Positions 1-8,343 of a DNA stretch of 64,000 nt are shown here, in pieces. Where the stretch lies: contig NZ_FCOI02000013.1 in assembly GCF_001544795.2 (NCBI RefSeq), positions 124,001 through 188,000 on the forward strand, in the 5' to 3' direction. Position numbers and translations under genes: made by a program. Source of the DNA: Caballeronia temeraria (GTDB lineage Bacteria > Pseudomonadota > Gammaproteobacteria > Burkholderiales > Burkholderiaceae). Each line of letters starts with the position of its first letter. Position 1 is the stretch's first letter. The notes under the pieces are model-generated. The model searched no databases. It worked only from the letters and a program-made list of their open reading frames with translations, and was not told where the DNA came from.

Positions 1-87
1 GAGTCCACCGAAAACCCATGTCAGCGGATTTCGTTCGGCGTGTCTGTGCCGCGAGAGCCGCAAGACGCCATGCACAGGAGTCTGGCG

Positions 88-513
88 ATGTCGATCGAGA
101 ACGTTCTATACCGTGCGCATGCTCATGTCACCGGCGGGCGCGATGGCCGCGCAACCGTGCCCGAAAGCAATCTGGATCTCAAACTGACGACGCCGGAAGA
201 ACTCGGCGGCGGTGGCGGCGACGGCACCAATCCCGAGCAACTCTTTGCCGCGGGTTATAGCGCATGTTTCATCGGCGCCATCAAATTTGTCGCCGCTCGC
301 GACAAGATCACATTGCCGAAAGATGTCGCGGTCGATGGCAGCGTGGGCATCGGTCAGATTCCGAATGGCTTCGGCATCGAAGTGGAACTGAAGATATCGC
401 TGCCGGGCATGGATCGCACCGAGGCGCAGGCGCTCGTCGACAAGGCGCATATCGTGTGTCCCTATTCAAATGCGACACGCAATAACATCGATGTCAAATT
501 GACGCTTGCGTAA
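88..513 (+). CDS. ohr: Organic hydroperoxide resistance protein (OsmC/Ohr family)
   Basis: Small cytoplasmic thiol peroxidase that reduces organic hydroperoxides, usually using lipoylated proteins as reductant. The 141-residue product has the family's two catalytic cysteines: C60 in AAGYSACF and C124 in [12 protein letters not shown]. The glycine-rich stretch [14 protein letters not shown] is also typical of Ohr. The reading frame stays open upstream to 40, but the ATG at 88 has an AGGAG about 8 bases before it and gives the usual Ohr N-terminus ([10 protein letters not shown]). No OhrR regulator lies next to it. Family assignment is secure; the substrate is inferred from the family. Confidence 0.93.
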   Translation: MSIENVLYRAHAHVTGGRDGRATVPESNLDLKLTTPEELGGGGGDGTNPEQLFAAGYSACFIGAIKFVAARDKITLPKDVAVDGSVGIGQIPNGFGIEVELKISLPGMDRTEAQALVDKAHIVCPYSNATRNNIDVKLTLA

Positions 514-653
514 GCAGCGTGGACGTTCGAGTGTCGGATTTCATGACGCTCGAACGTTGTTTGCCACATGCGCGGCCGAATCCTTGAAAATACCCGCAAG
601 AAGGCAGAAAGCGCAGTTGTTTTGACGTCGCGCGTGTTCACGCGGAGGAAACG

Positions 654-1055
654 ATGCTGACATCTGGAATCGATCACATAGGTCTCACGGTGCGCAATCT
701 CGACGCAACGCGTGACTTTTTCGTTCAATGTCTCGGCTGGCAGGTTGCCGGCGAGCGGCCCGAATATCCGGCGGTGTTCGTATCCGACGGAAAGTTATTG
801 ATCACGTTATGGCAGGTGAAGGACGAAGCTGCGCCAATAGCTTTCGATCGGCGCAAAAATATCGGGCTTCATCATCTCGCGTTGCGCGCGACGGATGAAG
901 CCGCGCTTGCGACCATTCTCGAGCGCGTCTCGACATGGCCCGGCGTGACGGTCGAATTCGTGCCGGAGTTGTTAGGAACAGGTCCGAAGCGGCATATGAT
1001 GATTTATGAGCCGGGCGGCATACGAATCGAATTCGATTTCGATCCTCGCCTTTAG
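654..1055 (+). CDS. VOC (glyoxalase/bleomycin-resistance/dioxygenase) family protein
   Basis: Single vicinal-oxygen-chelate domain protein of 133 residues. The start ITHIGL-type strand (GIDHIGLTVRNLDATRDFF), the central NIGLHHLALR and the final EPGGIRIEFDF are the usual strands carrying the metal ligands (H8, a central His and a C-terminal Glu). GGAGG lies 5 bases before the ATG. Such proteins include lactoylglutathione lyases, dioxygenases and resistance proteins. The sequence does not tell which, and the neighbours (ohr and an H-NS gene on the opposite strand) give no pathway. Confidence 0.85.
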   Translation: MLTSGIDHIGLTVRNLDATRDFFVQCLGWQVAGERPEYPAVFVSDGKLLITLWQVKDEAAPIAFDRRKNIGLHHLALRATDEAALATILERVSTWPGVTVEFVPELLGTGPKRHMMIYEPGGIRIEFDFDPRL

Positions 1056-1120
1056 CCTAAAGCGCGAGCGCAAAGAAAAGGCGGAGTCGCGAACGACCTC
1101 CGCCGTATATGGATTCGCTA

Positions 1121-1612
1121 TCAGCCGATTAGAAAAGGCGCGCGGTCTTTCACGGATGCGAGCCATGCAGGTGCACGGCCGCGCCCGCTCCACGTTGCGC
1201 CGCTTTGCGGATCGCGATAAAGCGCGGGTTGAGGACCGCGCGGTTGTCCCTTGCGCTTGACTGCGGCGCGCGCCTTTTCCTTGGGCTTGGCTCCTCGCGC
1301 GCTCGCACCCACCGCGAACTTGCTGCGGTCCTTAGCGTTCGCGATCCAGCCCGGCGCACGTCCACGGCCGCTCCAGGTTGCGCCGGTCTTGGGGTCCCGA
1401 TAAGCCACTGTGCCTTGCTTCCTGGCAGAACCCGCGCGGCCTTTCTTCTTGCCTGTACCGGAATACTGTTCGATGTCGGAAACAGTCAATCCATGCTTCG
1501 ACATCAAATCATGAATCTTTTGCAGCGCGCTCTCGGATTGCTTGGCGACGAGCGCATCGGCCTTCGCCTGAAGTGCTTCTATACGTGCCTGAATACTTTC
1601 TAGCGTTGACAT
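1121..1612 (-). CDS. H-NS family nucleoid protein with two DNA-binding modules
   Basis: A 163-residue H-NS/histone-like protein. Residues 1-35 form the helical oligomerisation part (MSTLESIQARIEALQAKADA). The C-terminal DNA-binding motif occurs twice: YRDPKTGATWSGRGRAPGW from residue 71 and YRDPQSGATWSGRGRAPAW from residue 132, joined by a Lys/Arg/Ala-rich linker (SARGAKPKEKARAAVKRKG). Most Burkholderia H-NS-like proteins of about 100 residues carry one copy. GAGGAAA precedes the ATG. It probably silences AT-rich DNA; the second module could raise affinity or bridge DNA. The duplication is directly visible; its effect is inference. Confidence 0.9.
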   Translation of the reverse strand: MSTLESIQARIEALQAKADALVAKQSESALQKIHDLMSKHGLTVSDIEQYSGTGKKKGRAGSARKQGTVAYRDPKTGATWSGRGRAPGWIANAKDRSKFAVGASARGAKPKEKARAAVKRKGQPRGPQPALYRDPQSGATWSGRGRAPAWLASVKDRAPFLIG

Positions 1613-1973
1613 GACTTTCCTCTAATAGATTGTCGACCGCACTATGCCATGCACATCTGCAAGGCGCTAGAGGAGATTCGTGCAAATACGTGGCAACCGA
1701 GATTATAGAAAGTTTATTAACGCCATTAAGTGGCGAGACGCACACTGCAAATCGAGTTTGCAATCTGGTCGAAAGATGTAATCCAATCGTTGCTTTTGTA
1801 CAAGCTTGACAGGACTCTATTCCAGAAATGCCGCGAGGCATCTACGGTGCGCCCTTCGGAAGTTATTGTTGTATGAGTGGCCGGGCGCAGGAGGGGAGAT
1901 CGCGTCATGCCGGCTAGGCCCTCATGCGAATGCGGGCGCAGCCGTTGTCGCTCAAGCGGGAATGACTATTGAA
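1613..1973. other. Intergenic region between H-NS gene and hiuH
   Basis: About 360 bases without a convincing gene. It is more AT-rich than its surroundings and must contain the promoter of the H-NS gene, which reads leftward from 1612. Short open frames here lack ribosome sites and family features. I see no clear terminator for hiuH, whose stop lies at 1974. Confidence 0.5.
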
Positions 1974-2312
1974 TCAACTACCGCGATACGTGCCGAAGCT
2001 CCACGGCGAACAGAGCAGCGGCACGTGATAATGCTGTGTCGCGTCCGCGAGTGTGAAACGGACCGGCACGACATCGGCGAACACATCGGGTGTCTTGAAG
2101 TAATCTGCGACCCAGAAACGCAATTCGAAACTGCCTGCGCGCGCTTGCGCAGCCGGGAGGATCGGCGAATCGGTGCGCCCGTCGCGATTGGTGCGCGTGC
2201 GTGCGAGCAGCGTGGGCGGCTGAGTGCTGATGTCGAATAACTCAATCTGCATCCCGGCGGCGGGTTTGCCGAGCGCGACGTCGAGTACATGCGTGGTGAT
2301 GCCTGCGGCCAT
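1974..2312 (-). CDS. hiuH: 5-hydroxyisourate hydrolase
   Basis: Transthyretin-like enzyme that hydrolyses 5-hydroxyisourate, the product of urate oxidation, to OHCU in the cytoplasm. The 112-residue sequence has the N-terminal ITTHVLD with the catalytic His at residue 8 and ends in the diagnostic YRGS. AGGAGA lies about 6 bases upstream of the ATG. It is the last gene of a leftward set with a second, exported HIU hydrolase and an MFS carrier. OHCU decarboxylase, the next enzyme of the pathway, is encoded at 5556-6080. Function is well supported. Confidence 0.93.
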   Translation of the reverse strand: MAAGITTHVLDVALGKPAAGMQIELFDISTQPPTLLARTRTNRDGRTDSPILPAAQARAGSFELRFWVADYFKTPDVFADVVPVRFTLADATQHYHVPLLCSPWSFGTYRGS

Positions 2313-2351
2313 AGTGTCTTCTCCTGATCTCGCGTTCTGTTCGTGTTTTGC

Positions 2352-2867
2352 TTAACTGCCGCGGTAATAGTTGTAGCTCCACGGCCCGAACAGTACGGGC
2401 AGATGAATGCGCTGATTGACGTCGGTGATGCGAAAGCGCAGCGGAATCTTCGAGAGAAACAAGGGTTGCGGGAGGTCCGCCTTGCGCGCGGCGAAGTAAT
2501 CGTCCGCATGCAGCAACAGCTCATAGGTGCCCGCACGATACATGTCGCCGATAAGAAGCGGCGGCTCGCTGCGACCGCTCGCGGCCAGCGTGATCGTCTG
2601 CAAGAGTTTCGAGCGCCCATCTTCGATCGCGAACAGATCGACGCGCATGCCCGCGGCGGGCGTGCCGTGCCATGTGTCGAGTCCGTGCATCGTGAGCCGC
2701 GGGCTCAGGCCGTCTTGCTGCACCGGTCCCGTGGTCTGGTTCGGCGCGGGTGCGTCGGCGGACAGCGCGGCTTTCGCCATCAGCATGCTGCCGCCGAGCG
2801 CCACCGATTGCAGGGCAAAGCGACGGCGACTGACGTCGAATGCCGGGGATGTGTCTTTATCGCGCAT
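2352..2867 (-). CDS. 5-hydroxyisourate hydrolase-like protein with Tat-type signal
   Basis: Second HIU hydrolase homologue, 171 residues. Residues 1-37 look like a twin-arginine signal: SRRRFALQ followed by a hydrophobic stretch (SVALGGSMLMAKAALSADA). The rest is a transthyretin-like domain ending in YRGS, but the N-terminal catalytic region reads LTMHGLDTWHGTPAAGM, so the His is kept in a changed setting. Its start lies one base from the stop of the upstream MFS gene, implying one transcript. Export would put the enzyme in the periplasm. Whether it acts on HIU or another compound is not shown by the sequence. Confidence 0.85.
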   Translation of the reverse strand: MRDKDTSPAFDVSRRRFALQSVALGGSMLMAKAALSADAPAPNQTTGPVQQDGLSPRLTMHGLDTWHGTPAAGMRVDLFAIEDGRSKLLQTITLAASGRSEPPLLIGDMYRAGTYELLLHADDYFAARKADLPQPLFLSKIPLRFRITDVNQRIHLPVLFGPWSYNYYRGS

Positions 2868-2868
2868 A

Positions 2869-4209
2869 TTAGGCCTCTTGTTTGTTGCCGAGCTTGCGGA
2901 TGCCGATGAGCACGAGCACCGCTGCGAGCACCTCGATCACCGCCACGAGGTACAGGCCGGTCGTCACTTTGCCCGTCGCGTTCTTGATGAGCCCCATCAC
3001 ATAGGGCGCGCCGAATCCTGCAAGATTGGAGACGGAATTGATGAGTGCCACGCCGATTGCGGCCGCGCTGCCCGCGAGATAGCGATTGGGCAATTGCCAG
3101 AACACCGGGATCGCACTCATCGTGCCGACGAGCGATGCCGTCATGGCCAGCAACGCGATGACCGGCGAGATCTTATCGAGGCCCATCAGCACGGCGAGCA
3201 CCGCCATCGAAACGCCGCCGACGATCGCCGCGCCGCTGAAGTGCCAGCGCACTTCATTGCTGCGGTCCGAGTGGGCACCGTTGATGATCATGCCGGCCGC
3301 GCCGCACAGATACGCAACCGCCGCGATCCAGCCGACCGCCATCGGCGTGCCTATGCCTACATCCTTGATGACCGTGGGAATCCAGAACGTGAGCGTGGAG
3401 TTCGCGCACAGCAGGCAGAAGAAGATCGCGATCAGCAGCCATACTTTGCGATTCCTGAAGAGCGAGCGCCAGTCGTGACCACGTTCGCCCATCGCGGCGT
3501 TATCGCGTTGCAGTGCATCGAGCACGACGCGCTTTTCATCGTCCGACAGCCAGCGTGCCTGCTCGGGCTTGTCCGTCATGTAGAAATACGCGAACACACC
3601 GGCGAGCACCGAAGGAATGCCTTCGATGACGAAGAGCCATTGCCATCCGTGCATGCCATGAACGCCACTCATCGACGTCATGATCCAGCCGGCGAGCGGA
3701 CCGCCGAGCACGCCCGCGATAGCCGATGCAGACATGAACGTGCCGAAAGCGCGCGCACGCCGCTGCGACGGATACCAGTACGTGAGGTAGAGGATCACGC
3801 CCGGATAAAACCCTGCTTCGAATGCGCCGAGGAGGAAGCGCAGGACATAGAACTGCGTGGGCGTGCTGACATGCGTTTGCAGCATGCAGATAATGCCCCA
3901 GCAGATCGTGATGCGCATGATCGTCTTTTTTGCGCCGATCTTCTGCAGCAGCATGTTCGACGGCACTTCGAAAAGGAAGTAGCCGAGGAAGAAAATGCCT
4001 GCGCCGAGGCCATATACCGCTTCGCTGAAATGCAGCGAATCCAGCATCTGCAGCTTGGCGAAGCCGATGTTCACGCGATCCAGCCAGGCGAGCACCCATA
4101 GCACGCCGAGAAACGGCAGCAGGCGCCACGAGACCTTTCGATAGACGCTCGCTTCGGCGCTTTCGGCCGCGCTCGCGAAGACCGGCATCTCCTGTTTGAT
4201 GAGCGACAT
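2869..4209 (-). CDS. MFS transporter, anion:cation symporter type
   Basis: Twelve-helix major facilitator carrier of 446 residues. The start YRKVSWRLLPFLGVLWVLAWLDRVNIGFAKL and the helix 4-5 region (LRFLLGAFEAGFYPGVILYLTYWYPSQRRARA) are typical of the ACS family, which takes up organic anions such as phthalate, tartrate and 4-hydroxyphenylacetate. AAGGAGA lies 4 bases upstream of the ATG. It is followed by two HIU hydrolase genes and diverges from a LysR gene at 4498. A purine-derived or aromatic acid substrate is plausible. A promoter motif like that of iacA lies upstream (4268-4295), which favours control together with indole-acetate catabolism. Confidence 0.88.
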   Translation of the reverse strand: MSLIKQEMPVFASAAESAEASVYRKVSWRLLPFLGVLWVLAWLDRVNIGFAKLQMLDSLHFSEAVYGLGAGIFFLGYFLFEVPSNMLLQKIGAKKTIMRITICWGIICMLQTHVSTPTQFYVLRFLLGAFEAGFYPGVILYLTYWYPSQRRARAFGTFMSASAIAGVLGGPLAGWIMTSMSGVHGMHGWQWLFVIEGIPSVLAGVFAYFYMTDKPEQARWLSDDEKRVVLDALQRDNAAMGERGHDWRSLFRNRKVWLLIAIFFCLLCANSTLTFWIPTVIKDVGIGTPMAVGWIAAVAYLCGAAGMIINGAHSDRSNEVRWHFSGAAIVGGVSMAVLAVLMGLDKISPVIALLAMTASLVGTMSAIPVFWQLPNRYLAGSAAAIGVALINSVSNLAGFGAPYVMGLIKNATGKVTTGLYLVAVIEVLAAVLVLIGIRKLGNKQEA

Positions 4210-4267
4210 GGTTTCTCCTTTCCAGTCGGTTTGCGTCGCGCGGCTGCGGCCGTGCGTTCGGTTGGAA

Positions 4268-4295
4268 GCAAGTATAGAAACGGCCAAAAAATCGG
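4268..4295 (-). promoter_or_regulatory. Promoter-like element shared with iacA and iacG
   Basis: Read on the plus strand this is GCAAGTATAGAAACG then GCCAAAAAATCGG. A near copy lies before iacA (11648-11672: GCCAGTCTAGAAACG then CAAAAAGATGG) and a weaker one before iacG (6720-6743). On the minus strand it gives a TATACT -10-like hexamer about 62 bases before the start codon of the MFS gene. It may be the core promoter, an operator, or both. Confidence 0.4.
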
Positions 4296-4497
4296 GAACG
4301 GGGGATGGGCCAATAGGCCCCATAGCAACGCGTATATGGGTCGAAAAGCCTTGTGTGATGCGGCTCCGCGCGCTTTCTCGCGGCGCCTTTCGCGACCTAT
4401 GGATTACCCTAGCGCGCCTCGCATGATGCGGTTGCTGCGATGACGGCTGGCAAAATAGCGGCGCGGCCATGCGAACAACGGAGACCTGCAAATCACC

Positions 4498-5445
4498 ATG
4501 AATCGCACCGACGATCCATTCGATACCTACCTGCTGCGCGTGCTGTGCACGCTGATCGGCGAGCGCAGCGTGTCGCGCACGGCCATTCGTATGAACCAGT
4601 CGCAGCCGGCCATCAGCTCGGCGCTCAAGCGGCTGCGCGCCATCTTCAACGACCCATTGCTCACGCGCGAAAAGAACGTGATGGTGCCGACCGAGCGCGC
4701 GCTGCAGCTCGCGCAAAGCGCGCAGGCCGCGTTGAGTGCACTCGATAACCTGCTCGTATCGGACGATCATTTCGATCCCGCAACCACTGAGCAAAGCTTT
4801 ACCGTGGGAATGCCCGACTATCTGGCTCCGCCCTTTTTTGCGCATGTCGTGCGCGAATTCAGGCGCGCTGCACCGCATGCGCGCATCGTGGCGGTGCCGC
4901 TTTCGGCTTCGTTCAACTACGAGCAGGGGCTATCCGAAGGCTCGCCGGATATCGTGATCGGCAACTGGCCCAATCCCCCCGAGCATCTGCACTTGTCGGT
5001 GCTGCTCGAGGACGACGTCGTGTGTGTCGTCGCCCGCGATAGCGTGTACGCGCAATCAGGCAAGTTCGATGCCCAGGACTATCTGAGCGCGTCGCATATC
5101 GTGCCGACGCCGTATTCGCGCGATCAGCGCGGCGTCGTCGATACCGGACTCAGCACCATGCGCGTGCATCGCGACAACCGCGTGAGCTGCCCGTACTTCA
5201 ATCTCGCGCCTAGCCTGATTCCCGGCACCGATCTCATTCTCACGACCGGCCGGCACTTCGCCAACTATCACGCGCAGCATCTGCCGCTCGCCGTGCTCGA
5301 ACCGCCGATCGAATTTCCCTTCATGCGCTTTTATCAGTTGTGGCATCCGTCGCGGCATCGCTCTGCATCGCACGTATGGCTGCGCGGAATGCTGACGGCG
5401 GCCGCGCAGGAATTACGTGCGCTGCGCGACATGAATCGCGCGTAG
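4498..5445 (+). CDS. LysR-family transcriptional regulator
   Basis: A 315-residue LysR regulator: N-terminal winged helix-turn-helix (RTAIRMNQSQPAISSALKRL, about residues 28-60) and a substrate-binding domain with the NodD/LinR-like features FTVGMPDYLAPPFF and LPLAVLEPP. It diverges from the MFS/HIU hydrolase operon across a 288-base region that also holds the MFS promoter. It most likely controls that operon, possibly with uraD just downstream. The effector is unknown. Confidence 0.9.
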   Translation: MNRTDDPFDTYLLRVLCTLIGERSVSRTAIRMNQSQPAISSALKRLRAIFNDPLLTREKNVMVPTERALQLAQSAQAALSALDNLLVSDDHFDPATTEQSFTVGMPDYLAPPFFAHVVREFRRAAPHARIVAVPLSASFNYEQGLSEGSPDIVIGNWPNPPEHLHLSVLLEDDVVCVVARDSVYAQSGKFDAQDYLSASHIVPTPYSRDQRGVVDTGLSTMRVHRDNRVSCPYFNLAPSLIPGTDLILTTGRHFANYHAQHLPLAVLEPPIEFPFMRFYQLWHPSRHRSASHVWLRGMLTAAAQELRALRDMNRA

Positions 5446-5555
5446 GGTTATTGCGTTCTGTTATGCGGTCAATAGGATCAGGTGTCTCGCCGCTCGATCA
5501 CGCGCTTCCTATACTCGGCACGAATCGCCATCGATATGCCATAGGAGAGCCGTTC

Positions 5556-6080
5556 ATGTCACAGCCGATCAATCTGGAGCCGGTCAACTCGCTGGATCGC
5601 ACTGCCTTTGTCGGTGCGTTTGCCAGCGTGTTCGAGCATTTTCCTCAAGCGGCGGAAGGCGCGTGGAGCGTGCGGCCATTCGCTTCCGCCAGCGCGTTGC
5701 ATGACGCCATGATGGATGTCATCCGCAAGCTCGACGACAAGAGTCAGCGCGCATTTCTCAATCTCCACCCGCTACTTTCCGGCGCGAACATTCGTTCGGG
5801 AACGATGACGGCGGATTCGGATGCGGAACAAAAGAGCGCCGGACTCGATGCAATGTCGACGGAGCAGGAAGCTTCTCTCGATCGTCTCAATGCGGCCTAT
5901 CTGGAGCGCCACGGTTTTCCGTTCATCATCTGCGTGCGGCATTACACGCGTGAGGGGATTTTCAGTGCGCTGGAGCGTCGCATCGGGCGCAGCACGCAGC
6001 AGGAACTCGACGAGGCCCTCGCGCAAATCGCGGCGATCACGCGAGCGCGTCTGAATGCGCGACTATCCACATTGAATTGA
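5556..6080 (+). CDS. uraD: OHCU decarboxylase (2-oxo-4-hydroxy-4-carboxy-5-ureidoimidazoline decarboxylase)
   Basis: Makes S-allantoin from OHCU, the product of HIU hydrolase, in the cytoplasm. The 174-residue protein has the catalytic HP (His71 in LNLHPLL), the AGLDAMS-like segment and the FPFIICVRHYTREGIFSALERR block typical of UraD. AGGAGAG lies 6 bases before the ATG at 5556; the frame is open further upstream to 5340 but that part is inside the LysR gene. It completes the HIU hydrolase-UraD pair. No urate oxidase is in the window. Confidence 0.92.
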   Translation: MSQPINLEPVNSLDRTAFVGAFASVFEHFPQAAEGAWSVRPFASASALHDAMMDVIRKLDDKSQRAFLNLHPLLSGANIRSGTMTADSDAEQKSAGLDAMSTEQEASLDRLNAAYLERHGFPFIICVRHYTREGIFSALERRIGRSTQQELDEALAQIAAITRARLNARLSTLN

Positions 6081-6119
6081 GTCAACGAGGCTGACGCAAT
6101 GTCAGCCTCCTCCATTCAT

Positions 6120-6656
6120 TCACTGCGCGGCGCACGCACGCGGCACGCGATGAAAGTTGCGATCGAAATAGATCAGGCCGTCGCCATCGTCGCGTACGCG
6201 GATCGCGGTGGTTTCGACGAACATCACCGAGTGCGATCCCACTTCCTTCGCCTCGACGATGGTGCCCTGCAGGCTCGCGAGCGCATCGCGCAAGACGGGT
6301 ACGCCGTTCGCGCCTTCGTCCCATACGGGCAATGAAAACCGCTCTTCCATCGACAATGGCGTGAGCCCCGCGAAGTGCCGCGCGATCTGTTCGAGATGCC
6401 CTGGCAATACATTCACGCATACATTGCGATTGTTCACGAATGCGGCATGCATCGCGCTCGAACGGTTGATGCAGACGAGCAACGTGGGCGGCGCATCCGT
6501 GACCGAGCACACCGCGCTGGCGGTGATGCCGCAGCGGCCATGCGTGCCGGTCGTGGTGATGACGTTCACTGCGGCGCCCAGATGGGCCATGGCCTGGCGG
6601 AACATCTTGCGCGCCTGATCGATATCGGAAAGGTCGGGACGGGGCAGCGCGGACAT
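6120..6656 (-). CDS. iacG: Flavin reductase (iacG-like)
   Basis: Flavin reductase-like FMN-binding domain protein of 178 residues. Features are FRQAMAHLGAAVNVITTTG, ITASAVCSVTDAPPTLLVCI and VNVLPGHLEQIARHFAG, the last being the HpaC-type NAD(P)H:flavin reductase signature. AGGAGAC lies about 7 bases before the ATG at 6656. In iac clusters, iacG encodes such a reductase, which could supply reduced flavin to the flavin-dependent IacA. It is read alone, leftward, away from the response regulator gene. The iac assignment rests on the cluster context. Confidence 0.82.
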   Translation of the reverse strand: MSALPRPDLSDIDQARKMFRQAMAHLGAAVNVITTTGTHGRCGITASAVCSVTDAPPTLLVCINRSSAMHAAFVNNRNVCVNVLPGHLEQIARHFAGLTPLSMEERFSLPVWDEGANGVPVLRDALASLQGTIVEAKEVGSHSVMFVETTAIRVRDDGDGLIYFDRNFHRVPRACAAQ

Positions 6657-6719
6657 GGGAGCGTCTCCTGTTCGTTTCATGTTCATGTTGTGTATAGCAA
6701 ATCGTGAATCAAGCGTACG

Positions 6720-6743
6720 CGCTGAAACGCACAAAAAAAATCG
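6720..6743 (-). promoter_or_regulatory. iacG upstream element resembling the iacA promoter motif
   Basis: Plus strand reads CGCTGAAACGCACAAAAAAAATCGG in this area. The GAAACG, two-base gap, CAAAAA, ATCGG arrangement matches the elements upstream of iacA and of the MFS gene at 2869-4209. It lies about 64 bases before the iacG start codon, a similar distance to the other two. Confidence 0.35.
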
Positions 6744-6883
6744 GCATGATCAGCCAGCCTGTCCGGTGTGGTTACCGAGCGCACTAAAGCTTTTACCTAT
6801 CTGACGCAATCGAGGTAAAGAAGGGACTTTCGCGGTGAATTTCGGCTGGTTATCATTGTTCTTCCAATAAACGAGGCTTTGCG

Positions 6884-7579
6884 ATGAGACAGCCGAATCC
6901 CCCGGCGCGCATGGCCCCTGATGCGCGCATCGAAAGAGCAATCGCAATGAATTCTCCGGCTCCTGTGGTGTATATCGTCGACGACGACAATGGCATGCGC
7001 ACCTCGCTTGCATGGCTGCTCGATTCCGTCGGCGTGAAGTCGGAAGGCTTCGCGAACGCGGCCGAGTTTTTGCGTGCGTTCGATATGAGCCGCCCCGCGT
7101 GCCTCGTGCTCGATGTGCGCATGCCGGAGACGAGTGGCTTCGACGTCCAAGCCGAACTCAATCGCCGTGGCGCGACCTTGCCGATCATCTTCGTGAGCGG
7201 ACACGGCGACATTCCGATGTCCGTGCGTGCGCTTCAGCATGGCGCGATCGATTTCGTCGAGAAGCCCTATAACTCGCAGCAAATGCTCGATCGTGTGCAG
7301 CGTGCGATGAAACTCGCGACACAGCGTCATGCGAAAGATCAGCGCAAGCGCGAGTTGCGCGAACGCGTCGAGTCTCTGACGACGCGCGAGAAGGAAGTCC
7401 TGCGCGGCGTGATCGAAGGCAAGGCGAGCAAACGCATTGCCGCCGATCTCTCCATCAGCGTAAAGACCGTCGACGTGCATCGCGCGAGCATCAAGGACAA
7501 GCTCGGCGCGGCTTCGATCGCCACGCTCGTGCGTGACGTGCTCGAAGTATGGAGCCCGCCCGACGACGAGCCCGCATAA
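6884..7579 (+). CDS. FixJ/NarL-type response regulator
   Basis: Two-domain response regulator of 231 residues. The receiver domain has acidic DDD at 33-35, the phospho-acceptor D77 in LVLDVRM, and K127 in VEKPY. The C-terminal LuxR-type helix-turn-helix reads LTTREKEVLRGVIEGKASK then TVDVHRASI. This arrangement is FixJ-like. An alternative start at 6947 (MNSPAP) would drop a 21-residue leader. It sits between iacG and iacE; the matching FixL-like kinase gene lies at 11762-13267, on the other side of the iacA-E operon. I infer the two form one system controlling auxin catabolism, as two-component control is known for some Paraburkholderia iac clusters. Confidence 0.88.
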   Translation: MRQPNPPARMAPDARIERAIAMNSPAPVVYIVDDDNGMRTSLAWLLDSVGVKSEGFANAAEFLRAFDMSRPACLVLDVRMPETSGFDVQAELNRRGATLPIIFVSGHGDIPMSVRALQHGAIDFVEKPYNSQQMLDRVQRAMKLATQRHAKDQRKRELRERVESLTTREKEVLRGVIEGKASKRIAADLSISVKTVDVHRASIKDKLGAASIATLVRDVLEVWSPPDDEPA

Positions 7580-7587
7580 CCCGCGCG

Positions 7588-8331
7588 CTAACGCATGTAG
7601 AGGCCGCCGTTCACATCCCAGCATGCGCCATTGGCGAAATAGGCATCGGGTGATGCAAGCAGCACCGCGACATCGGCGATGTATTCGGCCGAACCGAGAC
7701 GTCCGACGGGAATGCCTGCAATCACCTTGTCGAGCTTATCGGCGGGCACGCTTTCATGCACGATCGGCAGATCGAGCGGGCCAGGCGATATCGCGTTCAC
7801 GGTCACGCCGTGCGCGGCGAGATCGCGCGCGAAGACTTTGGTCAATGTAATCGCACCGCCTTTGGCCGCCGCGTAATGCGCGCCGGTGGCCGATCCGCCA
7901 TTCTGTCCCGCGAGCGATGCGATATTGACGATGCGCCCCGCGCCGCGATCCGCGAAATAGCGGCCGAAGACCTGACAGCCGAAAAGCACGCTGCGCAGGT
8001 TGACATCGATGACCTGATCGAACTGCTCGGCGGTGATGTCCATGACAGGCACGACCTTGGACGCGCCCGCATTGTTGACGAGTACATCGATACGGCCCCA
8101 GCGTTCATGCACCGCGTCGCGCGCACGTTCGAAGTGCGTCTTCGACGTGACGTCCAACTCGACCGCGAATGCACTGCTTTGGTCAGCGCTCAACTCACGT
8201 GCGAGCGCGTGCGTTGCATCGGTTGCGATATCGGCCAGGGCGACTTTGTAGCCCGCAGCACGAAGGCGGCGCGCGACGACCGCGCCGAGGCCGCGCGCGG
8301 CGCCCGTAATGAGCGCAATTCTATTCGACAT
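7588..8331 (-). CDS. iacE: Short-chain dehydrogenase (iacE-like)
   Basis: Classical SDR oxidoreductase of 247 residues. The NAD(P)-binding TGAARGLG is at 9-16, NNAG at 86-89, and the catalytic S139, Y153 and K157 (YAAAK) are all in place. AAGGAA precedes the ATG. It ends the leftward iacA-iacB-iacI-iacH-iacE gene run. IacE homologues are proposed to act on the hydroxylated indole-acetate intermediate. The SDR call is certain; the substrate is inferred from synteny. Confidence 0.87.
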   Translation of the reverse strand: MSNRIALITGAARGLGAVVARRLRAAGYKVALADIATDATHALARELSADQSSAFAVELDVTSKTHFERARDAVHERWGRIDVLVNNAGASKVVPVMDITAEQFDQVIDVNLRSVLFGCQVFGRYFADRGAGRIVNIASLAGQNGGSATGAHYAAAKGGAITLTKVFARDLAAHGVTVNAISPGPLDLPIVHESVPADKLDKVIAGIPVGRLGSAEYIADVAVLLASPDAYFANGACWDVNGGLYMR

Positions 8332-8343
8332 CTTCAGTTCCTT

